Positions 56,709 through 64,000 of a stretch of 64,000 nt of DNA are shown here, in pieces (position 1 is the first letter of the stretch; each line of letters starts with the position of its first letter). The position numbers and the translations under genes are program-made. The DNA is from Nakamurella silvestris. GTDB taxonomy: Bacteria > Actinomycetota > Actinomycetes > Mycobacteriales > Nakamurellaceae. The stretch is taken from positions 20,871 to 84,870 of the forward strand of contig QXCQ01000209.1 of assembly GCA_003576535.1 (NCBI GenBank), written 5' to 3'. The notes beneath the pieces were generated by a model, which saw only the letters and a list, made by a program, of their open reading frames with translations, searched no databases and was not told the DNA's origin.

Positions 56709-56778
56709 GTTCCCGCGCAGGTTGTTGCTCCTCGCGCACGTAGTTACGTGCGCGAGGAGCAACAACCTGCGCGGGAAC
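56709..56778. terminator. Perfect 34-bp inverted repeat between convergent genes
   Basis: Arms 56709-56742 and 56745-56778 are 34 bp with no mismatch and a 2-nt centre; the outer end is GTTCCCGCGCAGG. It lies between the carboxypeptidase gene and glgC, 14 and 12 bp from their stops. It can form the same structure on either strand and is the longest perfect palindrome found. Confidence 0.8.
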
Positions 56779-56790
56779 AACTGAACAGGG

Positions 56791-58014
56791 TCAGGCAGGT
56801 CCGAGGTGGACACCCTTGCCCACCACACAGATCCCGCCGGCGGTGACGGTGTACAGGGCCCGGTCGGCCTCCAGATCGACACCGATCCGCATCCCGTCCG
56901 GAACCACCACGTTCTTGTCCAGGATGGTGTTCTTCACCAAGGCGTTCCGCCCGATCCGCACACCCGGCATGATCACCGAGCCCTCGACCCTGGCCCCCAC
57001 CTCGATGTGGACGTTCTCCGAGATCACCGACCGGGACACGTCCGCCCCGGAGATGATCGTTCCCGGGCCCACCATCGACTCCCGGCAGGAGCCGTTCTCG
57101 ACGAACTTCGCCGGCGGCAGCGGGGCCGGCATCGAGAAGATCGGCCAGTCCGAGTTGTAGAGGTTGAAGATCGGGTGCACCGACACCAGGTCCATGTGGG
57201 CCTCGTGATAGGCGTCGAGAGTTCCGACGTCACGCCAGTAGCCACGATCCCGGTCGGTCGAACCCGGGACGTTGTTCCGGGAGAAGTCGTAGACGTTGGC
57301 CGTTCCCTTGTCCACGAAGTACGGGATGATGTTGCCACCCATGTCGTGCACACTCGACTCGTCGGCGGCGTCCTCCTTGAGGGCCTCGATCAACGCCTTG
57401 GTGCTGAAGACGTAGTTCCCCATCGACGCATACGAGACATTCGGGTCATCCGGAACCGTCGGCGGTTCGGCCGGCTTCTCCAGGAACTGGTCGATCTTGT
57501 GACCGTCCTGGGTCTGGATCACACCGAAGGCCGTCGCCTCGTGCCGCGGTACCCGGATACCGGCCACCGTCACATCCGCACCGGATTCGATGTGATCGGC
57601 CACCATCTGCGACGGATCCATCCGGTAGACGTGATCAGCCCCGAAAACCACGATGTACTCGGGGTTGTCGTCGTAGACCAGGTTCAGCGACTGCAGGATC
57701 GCATCGGCGCTGCCGGTGTACCACCGGGGACCCAGGCGCTGCTGTGCAGGCACCGGGGTGACGTAGTTGCCGAGCAACTGACTCATCCGCCAGGTCGTGG
57801 TGATGTGCCTGTCCAGTGAATGGGACTTGTACTGGGTCAGGACACAGATGCGCAGATACCCGGCGTTGACCAAGTTGGACAACACAAAATCCACCAGCCG
57901 AAAATTGCCACCGAATGGCACAGCCGGTTTCGCACGGTCGGCCGTCAGCGGCCACAGCCGCTTCCCCTCGCCGCCGGCCAGAACAATTCCCAGAACTCTC
58001 GGCTTAGCCACCAT
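56791..58014 (-). CDS. glgC: Glucose-1-phosphate adenylyltransferase
   Basis: GlgC makes ADP-glucose from ATP and glucose-1-phosphate for glycogen and maltose-1-phosphate synthesis. The nucleotide-binding start is [18 protein letters not shown]; then [25 protein letters not shown]-like SADAILQSL, and the metal site [10 protein letters not shown]. The left-handed beta-helix C-terminus has [20 protein letters not shown] and [16 protein letters not shown]. The ATG at 58014 has a TAAGGT box seven bases upstream and no ribosome-binding site; 407 aa. It is divergent from glgM. Confidence 0.96.
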   Translation of the reverse strand: MVAKPRVLGIVLAGGEGKRLWPLTADRAKPAVPFGGNFRLVDFVLSNLVNAGYLRICVLTQYKSHSLDRHITTTWRMSQLLGNYVTPVPAQQRLGPRWYTGSADAILQSLNLVYDDNPEYIVVFGADHVYRMDPSQMVADHIESGADVTVAGIRVPRHEATAFGVIQTQDGHKIDQFLEKPAEPPTVPDDPNVSYASMGNYVFSTKALIEALKEDAADESSVHDMGGNIIPYFVDKGTANVYDFSRNNVPGSTDRDRGYWRDVGTLDAYHEAHMDLVSVHPIFNLYNSDWPIFSMPAPLPPAKFVENGSCRESMVGPGTIISGADVSRSVISENVHIEVGARVEGSVIMPGVRIGRNALVKNTILDKNVVVPDGMRIGVDLEADRALYTVTAGGICVVGKGVHLGPA

Positions 58015-58021
58015 GTGCCAG

Positions 58022-58027
58022 ACCTTA
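58022..58027 (-). promoter_or_regulatory. -10 box of glgC, probably leaderless
   Basis: TAAGGT (read 58027 to 58022) followed by 7 bp and the ATG. It faces the glgM promoter across about 108 bp. Confidence 0.6.
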
Positions 58028-58134
58028 GCGTGTCCCAGACCACAATCGCCCGGCGGCACAGGCGAAGTCGGCAAATGTCGATCGACCTCACATCTTCGGC
58101 GGCCACCCGGCGCGCCGCCGCCACGCCGACCGGC

Positions 58135-58140
58135 TAGATT
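58135..58140 (+). promoter_or_regulatory. -10 box of glgM, probably leaderless
   Basis: TAGATT followed by GCGCCC and the ATG at 58147. No ribosome-binding site. It mirrors the glgC promoter on the other strand. Confidence 0.6.
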
Positions 58141-58146
58141 GCGCCC

Positions 58147-59310
58147 ATGCGTATTGCCATCCTGACCCGTGAATTCCCGCCGGACATCTACGGAGGTGCC
58201 GGCGTCCACGTCGACTACCTCGTCCGTGACCTGCGTTCCCTGGTGGACGTCGACGTCCACGCCTTCGGCGAGAACCGGGACGACGCCGTCGGTCACGTCG
58301 CCGACCCGCGCCTGGCCGAGGCCAACCCGGCCCTGCAGACCCTGTCGATCGATCTGACGATGGCCGCGGACACCGCCGGCGCGCAGATCCTGCACTCCCA
58401 CACCTGGTACGCCAACATGGCCGGCCACTGGGGCAAACTCCTGCACGGTGTCCCCCACGTCGTGACGGCCCATTCGTTGGAACCCAGAAGGCCGTGGAAG
58501 GCCGAACAGCTCGGTGGCGGGTACAGGGTCTCCTCCTGGGCCGAGAAGACGGCCTACGAGTCGGCCGATGCGATCATCGCCGTCTCCGACGGGATGCGCG
58601 GTGACATCCTCGACTGCTACCCGCAGCTGGACCCGGCGAAGGTGCACGTCATCCGCAACGGCATCGACACCCAGATCTACCAGCCGGTCGCCGACCGGTC
58701 CTTCCTCACCGAGAACGGCATCGACCTGGACGCCCCGATCGTGGCCTTCGTCGGCCGGATCACCCGCCAGAAGGGGGTCAAGCACCTGATCGCGGCGGCC
58801 CACCGGTTCGCCCCCGGTGCGCAGCTCGTCCTGTGCGCGGGGGCCCCGGACACCCCGGAGATCGCCGCCGAGACCGCTGCGGCCGTCGCCGAACTGCAGG
58901 CGGCCCGCCCCGGTGTCTTCTGGCTCGACGGGATGTTGACGCTGGACCAGGTCAAGCAGGTGCTGTCGGCCGCCGACGTGTTCTGCTGCCCGTCGGTCTA
59001 CGAGCCCCTGGGCATCGTCAACCTCGAGGCGATGGCCTGCGAGTCGGCCGTCGTCGCCAGTGATGTCGGCGGTATCCCCGAGGTGGTCCAGGACGGGGTC
59101 ACCGGGCTGCTGGTGCACTACGACCAGCAGGACACCGAGGCTTTCGAGAGGGATATCGCCGCGCGGGTGAACGAGGTCCTCGCCGATCCCGAGCGGGCCA
59201 GGGCGATGGCTCTGGCCGGACGGGCCCGGGCGGTCGAGTCCTTCTCGTGGAACGCCGTCGCCGGTCAGACCGTCGACCTGTACCGCAGCCTGCTCGACCA
59301 GCCCTCCTGA
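58147..59310 (+). CDS. glgM: Glycosyltransferase family 4 alpha-maltose-1-phosphate synthase (GlgM/GlgA-type)
   Basis: Condenses ADP-glucose with glucose-1-phosphate (GlgM) or adds glucosyl units to glycogen. The GT-B N-terminal domain has [22 protein letters not shown] and the donor domain has [34 protein letters not shown] (catalytic Glu in EPLGIVNLE). The length of 387 aa matches Rv1212c. The start at 58147 has a leaderless-type -10 box. The divergent glgC makes its donor ADP-glucose, supporting the alpha-glucan role. Confidence 0.93.
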   Translation: MRIAILTREFPPDIYGGAGVHVDYLVRDLRSLVDVDVHAFGENRDDAVGHVADPRLAEANPALQTLSIDLTMAADTAGAQILHSHTWYANMAGHWGKLLHGVPHVVTAHSLEPRRPWKAEQLGGGYRVSSWAEKTAYESADAIIAVSDGMRGDILDCYPQLDPAKVHVIRNGIDTQIYQPVADRSFLTENGIDLDAPIVAFVGRITRQKGVKHLIAAAHRFAPGAQLVLCAGAPDTPEIAAETAAAVAELQAARPGVFWLDGMLTLDQVKQVLSAADVFCCPSVYEPLGIVNLEAMACESAVVASDVGGIPEVVQDGVTGLLVHYDQQDTEAFERDIAARVNEVLADPERARAMALAGRARAVESFSWNAVAGQTVDLYRSLLDQPS

Positions 59311-59340
59311 CGGCCCGACCCCCGGTTCGCACAACAGAAA

Positions 59341-59380
59341 GATCCGGGTCGGTGCCGTTTCCACGGCACCGACCCGGATC
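59341..59380. terminator. 18-bp hairpin between glgM and the DUF3117 gene
   Basis: Perfect arms GATCCGGGTCGGTGCCGT (59341-59358) and ACGGCACCGACCCGGATC (59363-59380) with a TTCC loop between convergent genes. A short AT-rich stretch (CTGTACAACACTTCT) follows on the plus strand. Confidence 0.75.
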
Positions 59381-59436
59381 CTGTACAACACTTCTCAACG
59401 CTGCGGACGCGGCCGTGTCCGACCGCCCGCCCACCC

Positions 59437-59604
59437 CTAGCTGACAACCGCTTTCAATGCGTCGCCCAAGGCTGATGCCTCATCGGCGGTGATCTCCACC
59501 ACCAGTCGGCCACCGCCTTCGAGCGGGACACGCATGACGATGCCGCGGCCCTCCTTCGTTACCTCGAGAGGTCCATCCCCGGTACGGGGTTTCATGGCCG
59601 CCAT
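59437..59604 (-). CDS. DUF3117 small protein (Rv1211-like)
   Basis: A 55-residue protein too short for usual ORF cutoffs: MAAMKPRTGDGPLEVTKEGR, then GIVMRVPLEGGGRLVVEITADEASALGDALKAVVS. This is the conserved DUF3117 sequence of actinobacteria (Rv1211 in M. tuberculosis), between glgM and tag-like genes. GGAGGGAG upstream supports the ATG at 59604. Function is unknown; strong conservation suggests a binding or regulatory role. Confidence 0.9.
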   Translation of the reverse strand: MAAMKPRTGDGPLEVTKEGRGIVMRVPLEGGGRLVVEITADEASALGDALKAVVS

Positions 59605-59955
59605 GTGCGACTCCCTCCACCACAGTGTTCAACAGTTGGATCCAGCTCCGATCGACGCCCCGAAACGGGTCCGCCGACGGGCCCGCGCTGCGGCGGGCTC
59701 CTCATTCTCTCCCATCACAGGCCCAGTTGCCCAACCAGGGCCGTTGCCAGGAGTGTCCCGACCCACCCTCGGCACTGCGTAGAACCTCGATGGGGTACTC
59801 ATGGAGGAGGTGACCACGATCGGACGAAGGCCGGGCCACCCCGGCGGAGCGGGCAGCCAGATTCGCCGGACCGACGGGAGGCCCCCGGCGGCAAAGGACT
59901 GCCTACCAACAAGTGTCGACATCGCATGTGCCGTCCGCCAACGACTGGAGCCACC
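59605..59955. other. DUF3117 / enoyl-CoA hydratase divergent spacer
   Basis: 351 bp with promoters for both genes. An open frame of about 51 codons starts at an ATG near 59801 (MEEVTTIGRR), but it shows no family and no typical composition, so I leave it uncalled. No strong hairpin is present. Confidence 0.45.
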
Positions 59956-60789
59956 GTGAGCCTGCAGCCATCGAACCCCTCCGACGACAGCGCCGTCGAG
60001 GTCGCACCCCCCTTGCTGACCCATTTCCGGGATGCGGTCCTGACCATCACCCTCAACCGCCCCGCCGCGTTCAACTCCTTCGATCTCACGCTCAAGGCCG
60101 CCCTGCTCGACACCTTGACCCGCGCGGCGGAGGACAACGAGGTGCGGGCCATCGTCCTGACCGGTGCCGGCCGCGCCTTCTGCGCGGGGCAGGACCTCAA
60201 GGAACACCTGCGCCTGGTGACCGAGGGCGACGGGCAACTCACCAACACCGTCTCCGGGTTCTACAACCCGTTGGCGATGCTCATCACCGGTATGCCGAAA
60301 CCGGTGATCGCCGCGATCAACGGTGTCGCAGCCGGCGCGGGAGCGGGGATGGCCTTCGCCTGCGATCTGCGGATCGCGGCCGAATCGGCGAGTTTCACCA
60401 TGGCCTTCGCCGGTGCCGGCCTGTCGGCGGACACCGGGGCCTCCTACACCCTCCCCCGATTGATCGGCAGCGGACGCACCCTCGAACTGATGCTGACCGG
60501 CGAACGGGTGGATGCGGCGACCGCCGAGCGGATCGGGATGGTCTCCTCGGTGGTCCCCGACGCCGAACTGGCCGACCGGGCCCAGGAACTGGCGGCGAAA
60601 CTCGCCGCCGGCCCCACCGCCGCCTTCGCCTGGATCAAGGCCTCCGTCCGCACCGGGCAGGACTCCGACCTGCCCACCACCCTGGCCTTCGAGAACGAGG
60701 CCCAGATCGCCTGTTTCGCCTCGGCCGACCACCGCGAGGGCATGCAGGCCTTCGTGGACAAACGGGCGGCGGTCTTCCTCGGCCGGTGA
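59956..60789 (+). CDS. Enoyl-CoA hydratase/isomerase family protein (PaaG-like)
   Basis: Crotonase-fold protein of 277 aa starting with GTG (GGAG upstream). The oxyanion segments are GAGRAFCAGQDLKEHL and NGVAAGAGAGMAFACDLRIAA; the next active-site loop reads AGLSADTGASYTLPRLIG, with Asp-Thr where classical hydratases have Gly-Gly after Pro-Gly/Glu, closer to PaaG/ring-epoxide isomerases. The C-terminal helix region is DHREGMQAFVDKR. The reaction is probably isomerisation or hydration of an acyl-CoA; exact substrate unknown. Confidence 0.85.
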   Translation: MSLQPSNPSDDSAVEVAPPLLTHFRDAVLTITLNRPAAFNSFDLTLKAALLDTLTRAAEDNEVRAIVLTGAGRAFCAGQDLKEHLRLVTEGDGQLTNTVSGFYNPLAMLITGMPKPVIAAINGVAAGAGAGMAFACDLRIAAESASFTMAFAGAGLSADTGASYTLPRLIGSGRTLELMLTGERVDAATAERIGMVSSVVPDAELADRAQELAAKLAAGPTAAFAWIKASVRTGQDSDLPTTLAFENEAQIACFASADHREGMQAFVDKRAAVFLGR

Positions 60790-60921
60790 CGGGACCGCCG
60801 GTGACGGGACCGCCGGTGGCCGGACCACCCGCAACCGCGTGTTCGCTGGTGCCCGGCAACGCTGCTGCCGGGTATCGCTGAGGGCGAAGTCCGACGGTGT
60901 GTGGGTGTGCATGCGGTCACG

Positions 60922-60927
60922 TACCCT
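60922..60927 (+). promoter_or_regulatory. -10 box of the small DUF6191-like gene, probably leaderless
   Basis: TACCCT followed by 7 bp and the GTG at 60935. It fits the pattern of mtr, map, glgC, glgM and yaaA. Confidence 0.6.
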
Positions 60928-60934
60928 GGAAACC

Positions 60935-61192
60935 GTGGGACCACTAGGAGAAATCTTCAATCCAGGTATGCGGCACGAGATCGAGGAGCGCCGCTCCAAG
61001 GAGCTGCGCCGCGAAGAAGAGGGCAACGCCACCAAGGGCGGCCTTCGGATCGATCTGGAATCCGGCTTCGTGCACATCGTCGCCGAGGGTTCGGCCGCGG
61101 AGACCGCAGCTGCTGAGCGCGCTGCTGTCGAGGACGCTGCCCCCGAGGCCGACGACGCTGCCGCTGCCGCTGCCGCTGCCGAGGACAAGTAA
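60935..61192 (+). CDS. Small DUF6191-like protein
   Basis: An 85-residue protein: after a few N-terminal residues it has EIFNPGMRHEIEERRSKELR and RREEEGNATKGGLRIDLESG, then an Ala/Glu-rich tail. The IFNPGMRHxIEER core resembles the DUF6191 group of short actinobacterial proteins. The GTG start has a TACCCT box seven bases upstream, so it is likely leaderless. Longer frames through the preceding gene are shadows. No function is known. Confidence 0.75.
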   Translation: MGPLGEIFNPGMRHEIEERRSKELRREEEGNATKGGLRIDLESGFVHIVAEGSAAETAAAERAAVEDAAPEADDAAAAAAAAEDK

Positions 61193-61197
61193 CCACC

Positions 61198-61271
61198 CTG
61201 TTCCCGCGCACCGTATCGGGATCGGCGCACTCTGCAGGGTGCGCGGATACGTGAACGGTGCGCGGGAACAG
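61198..61271. terminator. Two-part hairpin between the small gene and tag
   Basis: 17-bp outer arms (61198-61214 and 61255-61271; CTGTTCCCGCGCACCGT on the left) enclose an inner hairpin GCGCAC/GTGCGC. The outer arms share GTTCCCGCGCA/TGCGCGGGAAC with the palindrome at 56709. It lies between convergent genes. Confidence 0.7.
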
Positions 61272-61285
61272 CGGGTTCAGGGGTT

Positions 61286-61867
61286 TCAGCGGGCCCCGGC
61301 CCGCCAGCACTCAAGGATGTGGTCGTCGACCATGCCGGTCGCCTGCATCAACGCATAGGACGTGGTGGGGCCGACGAAGGCGAATCCGGCCTTCTTCAGG
61401 GCCTTGGCCAATACCGTCGATTCCGCCGTCACCGCCGGGACGTCACCGAGGGAGCGCGGGCGATCCGCAGCGGCCCGCGGTTCGGGCGCGTAGGACCACA
61501 AAAAAGCATCCAGCCCCCCGTCGAGCTGCTGTGCGGCACGGGCGTTCGTGACGGCCGCGTTGATCTTCGCGCGGTTGCGCACGATCCCGGCGTCGGCCAT
61601 CAAACGCTCGACATCACGTTCGTCGAACTCGGCGACCCGATCGATCCGGAAACCGGCGAAGGCCGCCCGGAAGTTCTCCCGTTTGCGCAGGATCGTGATC
61701 CAGCTCAACCCGGATTGGAAGGCCTCCAGGCACACCCGCTCGAACAAGGCATCGTCACCATGTCGAGGGACCCCCCATTCCTCGTCGTGGTAGGCGATGT
61801 AGTCCGGCGCACTCACGGCCCAGCCGCACCGGCCCCGGCCGTCCGGGGCGATCACCGCAGGGCTCAC
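61286..61867 (-). CDS. tag: DNA-3-methyladenine glycosylase I
   Basis: Removes 3-methyladenine from alkylated DNA. Family segments: RCGWAVSAPDYIAYHDEEWG, LFERVCLEAFQSGLSWITIL, FAFVGPTTSYALMQATGMVDDH and a C-terminal ECW; the Cys and His residues are zinc ligands of the Tag fold. 193 aa. The start GTG at 61867 follows GAGGTG. It matches Rv1210 (tagA) in the mycobacterial block. Confidence 0.93.
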   Translation of the reverse strand: MSPAVIAPDGRGRCGWAVSAPDYIAYHDEEWGVPRHGDDALFERVCLEAFQSGLSWITILRKRENFRAAFAGFRIDRVAEFDERDVERLMADAGIVRNRAKINAAVTNARAAQQLDGGLDAFLWSYAPEPRAAADRPRSLGDVPAVTAESTVLAKALKKAGFAFVGPTTSYALMQATGMVDDHILECWRAGAR

Positions 61868-61936
61868 AGCACCTCGCTCATCTCAGAACACACAACCCAC
61901 GACACACATCTTGCGGCGCTCCCACCGGGCGCACAC

Positions 61937-62380
61937 TCACTTCAGGACACGGCCCAACCGGCGCAGCGACGCGCCGAGACCCCAGCGCACCGCCGGCTTG
62001 ACGAAAATCCAGCCGAAACGACCCAGCAGGCCCAGCGGCAGATCCACCAGCTCGGTCCAACTGACCGTCGATCCCGTTCCCCGGGCATCAACGGTGAACA
62101 CCCCGTCACCCTTCACCACCTTGCCGTGGTGGGAGACCACCCAGCGTCGTGGCGGGTCGTACTCGGTGACGGTCATCAGATCGAGGAATCCCACTCCGAG
62201 CAGCCCGGTGAAGGCCACCAGGCGGGATCCCACCTCAGGACAAGGAACGGCGCCGTCGACCGGGAAGGTCTCGGTCGCCAGGATCCAACGTCCCTGCCCG
62301 GCCGCGTCGGCCATTTCGGCGAAGGCCACCTCCGGGGCGGCGTCCACGTCGACCGAGGCGGTGACCGAGACCCTGCTCAT
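61937..62380 (-). CDS. SRPBCC (polyketide cyclase-like) family protein
   Basis: A 147-residue helix-grip protein: MSRVSVTASVDVDAAPEVAF, then FAEMADAAGQGRWI, FLDLMTVTEYDPPRRWVVSH and a C-terminal helix WGLGASLRRLGRVL. The ATG overlaps the stop of the DivIVA-domain gene (ATGA), so the two are co-translated. The fold binds hydrophobic ligands; the ligand and role are unknown. Longer readings to 62530 are not supported. Confidence 0.82.
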   Translation of the reverse strand: MSRVSVTASVDVDAAPEVAFAEMADAAGQGRWILATETFPVDGAVPCPEVGSRLVAFTGLLGVGFLDLMTVTEYDPPRRWVVSHHGKVVKGDGVFTVDARGTGSTVSWTELVDLPLGLLGRFGWIFVKPAVRWGLGASLRRLGRVLK

Positions 62381-62892
62381 CGCTGGTCGGAACCGGCCGT
62401 CGGGGCTTCCGGCGGCACCCCGTCGGCAACGGACGGACCGTCGTGGGAACCATCCGCGGAAGGTGAGGCCTGGACGGAAGCGCTGACGGTGTCCGCAGCA
62501 CCGGCGGGTGTCCCGCCGTTCTCCCGCCAAAGATCCTCATCCTCGGCTCGGTCCTTGGTCAGCGACACCGAACCCGCCGGCGAGCCGAAGGCGGGTTCGA
62601 TGCCCAGGGCACGCTCGAGTTCGGCGACCCGCTCACGGGTGCGTTCCAACTCTCCGGCCAGCCGCTCCAGTGTCCAGTCGACATCCGACATCCGGTAGCC
62701 GCGCAGGGCCAGGGAGAAACGGACGGCCTGGACATCACTGCCGCGAATGTCCTTCGCCGGCAGCTGAGCGGGCGAGGTGCGGGCAGCCAGCGCAGGGAGT
62801 TGCTCCCCCCGGCCGAAGAAGACCATGGCGACCACAAAAACGATTCCGCCGATGATGGCGGCGAACACGAGGTAGAGCAGGACCGTTGTCAC
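62377..62892 (-). CDS. DivIVA-domain membrane protein
   Basis: A 171-residue protein with an N-terminal TM helix (TTVLLYLVFAAIIGGIVFVVAMVFF), a DivIVA-like segment (AVRFSLALRGYRMSDVDWTL, then ERLAGELERTRERVAELERAL, a coiled coil) and a low-complexity tail. Actinobacterial DivIVA-domain proteins are often linked to growth pole or division functions. GTG at 62892 has GGAGG only a few bases before it. It overlaps the SRPBCC gene (ATGA) and follows the nuclease gene. Confidence 0.85.
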   Translation of the reverse strand: MTTVLLYLVFAAIIGGIVFVVAMVFFGRGEQLPALAARTSPAQLPAKDIRGSDVQAVRFSLALRGYRMSDVDWTLERLAGELERTRERVAELERALGIEPAFGSPAGSVSLTKDRAEDEDLWRENGGTPAGAADTVSASVQASPSADGSHDGPSVADGVPPEAPTAGSDQR

Positions 62893-62959
62893 CCTCCGAT
62901 GGTGCCATGTGCGTCGTGATCTTCCACCCCTGGCTCCCCGATCGGCCCTATTTTTCCCC

Positions 62960-64000
62960 TCACCCGGGGTCTGTACCTCTGCTCACCGGCGTCGCAGGCT
63001 CTGCAGTCAGGGGCTCCGCCGCCGAGGGCTCTACCATCACGGGCTCCGCCGCCGAGGGCTCTGCACCCATGGGCTCCGCAGCCGAGGGCTCTGCCGTCAC
63101 GGGCTCCGCCGCCGAGGGCTCTGCGCTCATGGGCTCCGCCGCCGAGGGCTCTACCACCACGGGCTCCGCCGCCGAGGGCTCTACCATCACGGGCTCCGCC
63201 GCCGAGGGCTCTGCCGTCGCCGATTCGACCAACGCGGTCAGCCCGTCCAGGTCGAGCAGGTCGACCGGGGCCACCGTCTGCCCGGCCGAGACGTAGTGGA
63301 ACACCGCACGCACCGATTCCAGCGGAGCCCCCACCAACTGGGCCCAGGCCAACCGATAGGCGGCCAGCTGCACGGACAGGGCACCGGCCCTGGCCGCCGC
63401 AGGAGGCCGCCCGGTCTTCCAATCGACCACGGTCCAGCCTCCGTCGGGGTCGGCGAAAACCGCATCCATCCGCCCCCGGATCGGCACCGACCCGACCCGC
63501 ATCGCGAACGGGACCTCCAACGCATGAGGGCTCCGCATCGCCCAGGCGGACCGCTGGAACTGGGCCTGCAGTTGTTCCAGATCGGCATCCGGATCGGCGT
63601 CCTGATCCTCCGCCCCCGGCAGGTCGGTCACATCCACCAGCGCATCACCGGTGTAGTAGGTCTCCAACCAGCTGTGGAAGGCGGTCCCGCGCCGGGCGTG
63701 GGGTGCGGGCCGCGCCGGCAACGGTCGACGGATCCGTCGGGCCAGTTCGTCCGGGTCCTCCGCGAGGGTGACGAGGGAGGACACCGACAAGGCCTCGGGA
63801 AGGTCGACCTCGATCCGGGTGTTCCGAGCGGTCTCCCGCTCGGCCAGCAGGGCGGCGACATCAGCGCGCCACCCGAAGGGGTCCGCCGCAACGTCCGGGA
63901 CAGCATCCGGGGCATCGGCCGTGCCCTGGTCGCCGCCGTCCAGGGCAGTGTTGTCCAGTGCAGCGTCATCCTGGGCAGAGTCATCCAGAGCAGCGTCATC
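62960..64000 (-). CDS. AdnA/AdnB-type helicase-nuclease, C-terminal part (5' end outside window)
   Basis: Open to the right edge with no start in view; about 346 codons are visible. The sequence DPFGWRADVAALLAERETAR leads into RRGTAFHSWLE and the PD-(D/E)XK nuclease motifs GRMDAVFADPDGGWTVVDWK, TGRPP and QLAAYRLAWAQ. This is the RecB-type nuclease of the AdnAB/UvrD-like end-resection helicase, known as AdnB (Rv3201c) in mycobacteria; AdnA is an alternative. The last 100 residues are a low-complexity tail of SAAEP/VEPSAAEP decapeptides encoded by a 30-bp repeat at 63011-63220. An upstream DDAALDDSA stretch is also repetitive. Confidence 0.75.
   Translation of the reverse strand, partial: DDAALDDSAQDDAALDNTALDGGDQGTADAPDAVPDVAADPFGWRADVAALLAERETARNTRIEVDLPEALSVSSLVTLAEDPDELARRIRRPLPARPAPHARRGTAFHSWLETYYTGDALVDVTDLPGAEDQDADPDADLEQLQAQFQRSAWAMRSPHALEVPFAMRVGSVPIRGRMDAVFADPDGGWTVVDWKTGRPPAAARAGALSVQLAAYRLAWAQLVGAPLESVRAVFHYVSAGQTVAPVDLLDLDGLTALVESATAEPSAAEPVMVEPSAAEPVVVEPSAAEPMSAEPSAAEPVTAEPSAAEPMGAEPSAAEPVMVEPSAAEPLTAEPATPVSRGTDPG
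63011..63220 (-). repeat. 30-bp minisatellite, seven units, in the nuclease gene tail
   Basis: Seven consecutive 30-bp units (GGGCTCCGCCGCCGAGGGCT followed by 10 variable bases) encode the decapeptide EPSAAEPxxx on the minus strand. Units are 63011, 63041, 63071, 63101, 63131, 63161 and 63191 onward. Variation is concentrated in the last bases of each unit, and copy-number change keeps the frame. Confidence 0.85.

Noticed and set aside
59801..59956. 51-codon frame starting MEEVTTIGRR
   Set aside because: It overlaps the promoter region of the enoyl-CoA hydratase-like gene and resembles no known family; evidence is insufficient.
63011..63220. CRISPR-like array of 30-bp repeats
   Set aside because: The units are contiguous with no unique spacers, in frame with a coding sequence, and encode a decapeptide tail.

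Overview
The window is a stretch of high-GC (about 70 %) actinobacterial chromosome. Mycothione reductase, Tat/Sec lipoproteins, TatB, a DUF3117 protein, a DivIVA-domain membrane protein, a mycobacterial-type sigE-rseA-htrA-tatB locus, GTG/TTG starts, 4-bp ATGA/GTGA gene overlaps and many likely leaderless promoters all point to an actinomycete. From memory, the gene order matches blocks of Mycobacterium tuberculosis (around Rv2837c-Rv2880c, Rv3210c-Rv3212 and Rv1210-Rv1239c), so a relative of the Mycobacteriales such as a Nakamurella-type genus is plausible. That placement is an inference. I saw no tRNA, rRNA, CRISPR array, prophage or insertion sequence.

Layout. 1-1377: secreted alpha/beta hydrolase cut by the window edge. 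1646-3763: DUF222/HNH (13E12-type) nuclease behind a palindromic promoter. 4028-15133 (minus strand): translation block in transcription order rimP, nusA, ylxR, infB, rbfA, nrnA, a hypothetical gene, a small membrane protein, an MFS transporter and truB. 15315-16399: Tat lipoprotein plus DUF4439 ferritin-like pair. 16540-24389: proS, a double GNAT, yaaA, a RIO-type kinase, an ECF sigma/anti-sigma pair and small orphans. 24390-29885: mtr, an orphan, a PEBP protein, map and a class B penicillin-binding protein. 30080-34718: GNAT-ispG-rseP-dxr, combining the MEP isoprenoid pathway with a site-2 protease. 34896-38976: DUF2631 protein and an ABC exporter/two-component operon. 39076-48610: rlmN, ferritin-like protein, DEAD-box helicase, envelope beta-propeller protein, hydrolase, PHP phosphoesterase and corA. 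48666-55757: lipoprotein, stress-type membrane protein, mrp, tatB, htrA, rseA, sigE and an O-methyltransferase. 55816-64000: D,D-carboxypeptidase, glgC, glgM, DUF3117, enoyl-CoA hydratase-like gene, small DUF6191-like gene, tag, SRPBCC protein, DivIVA-domain protein and the C-terminus of an AdnA/AdnB-type helicase-nuclease.

How the genes work together. The left block supplies ribosome maturation and translation initiation. The middle supplies isoprenoid and cell-wall synthesis plus redox homeostasis. The sigE-rseA-htrA-tatB locus and rseP (Rip1-like) are parts of an envelope-stress circuit, and sigE carries an ECF-type promoter that suggests autoregulation. glgC and glgM are divergent and both look leaderless; they feed alpha-glucan synthesis.

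Most unusual feature. At least three families of dispersed intergenic hairpin repeats are present: family 1 with 3 copies, family 2 with 4 copies of exactly 60 bp, and family 3 with 3 copies. In families 2 and 3 a 16-nt loop carries a conserved core and the arms keep the same mismatches, and copies lie in convergent, tandem and divergent spacers. They are therefore not simply terminators and look like an undescribed REP-like or regulatory element. Several long unique inverted repeats, with arms up to 34 bp and no mismatch, mark other gene ends.
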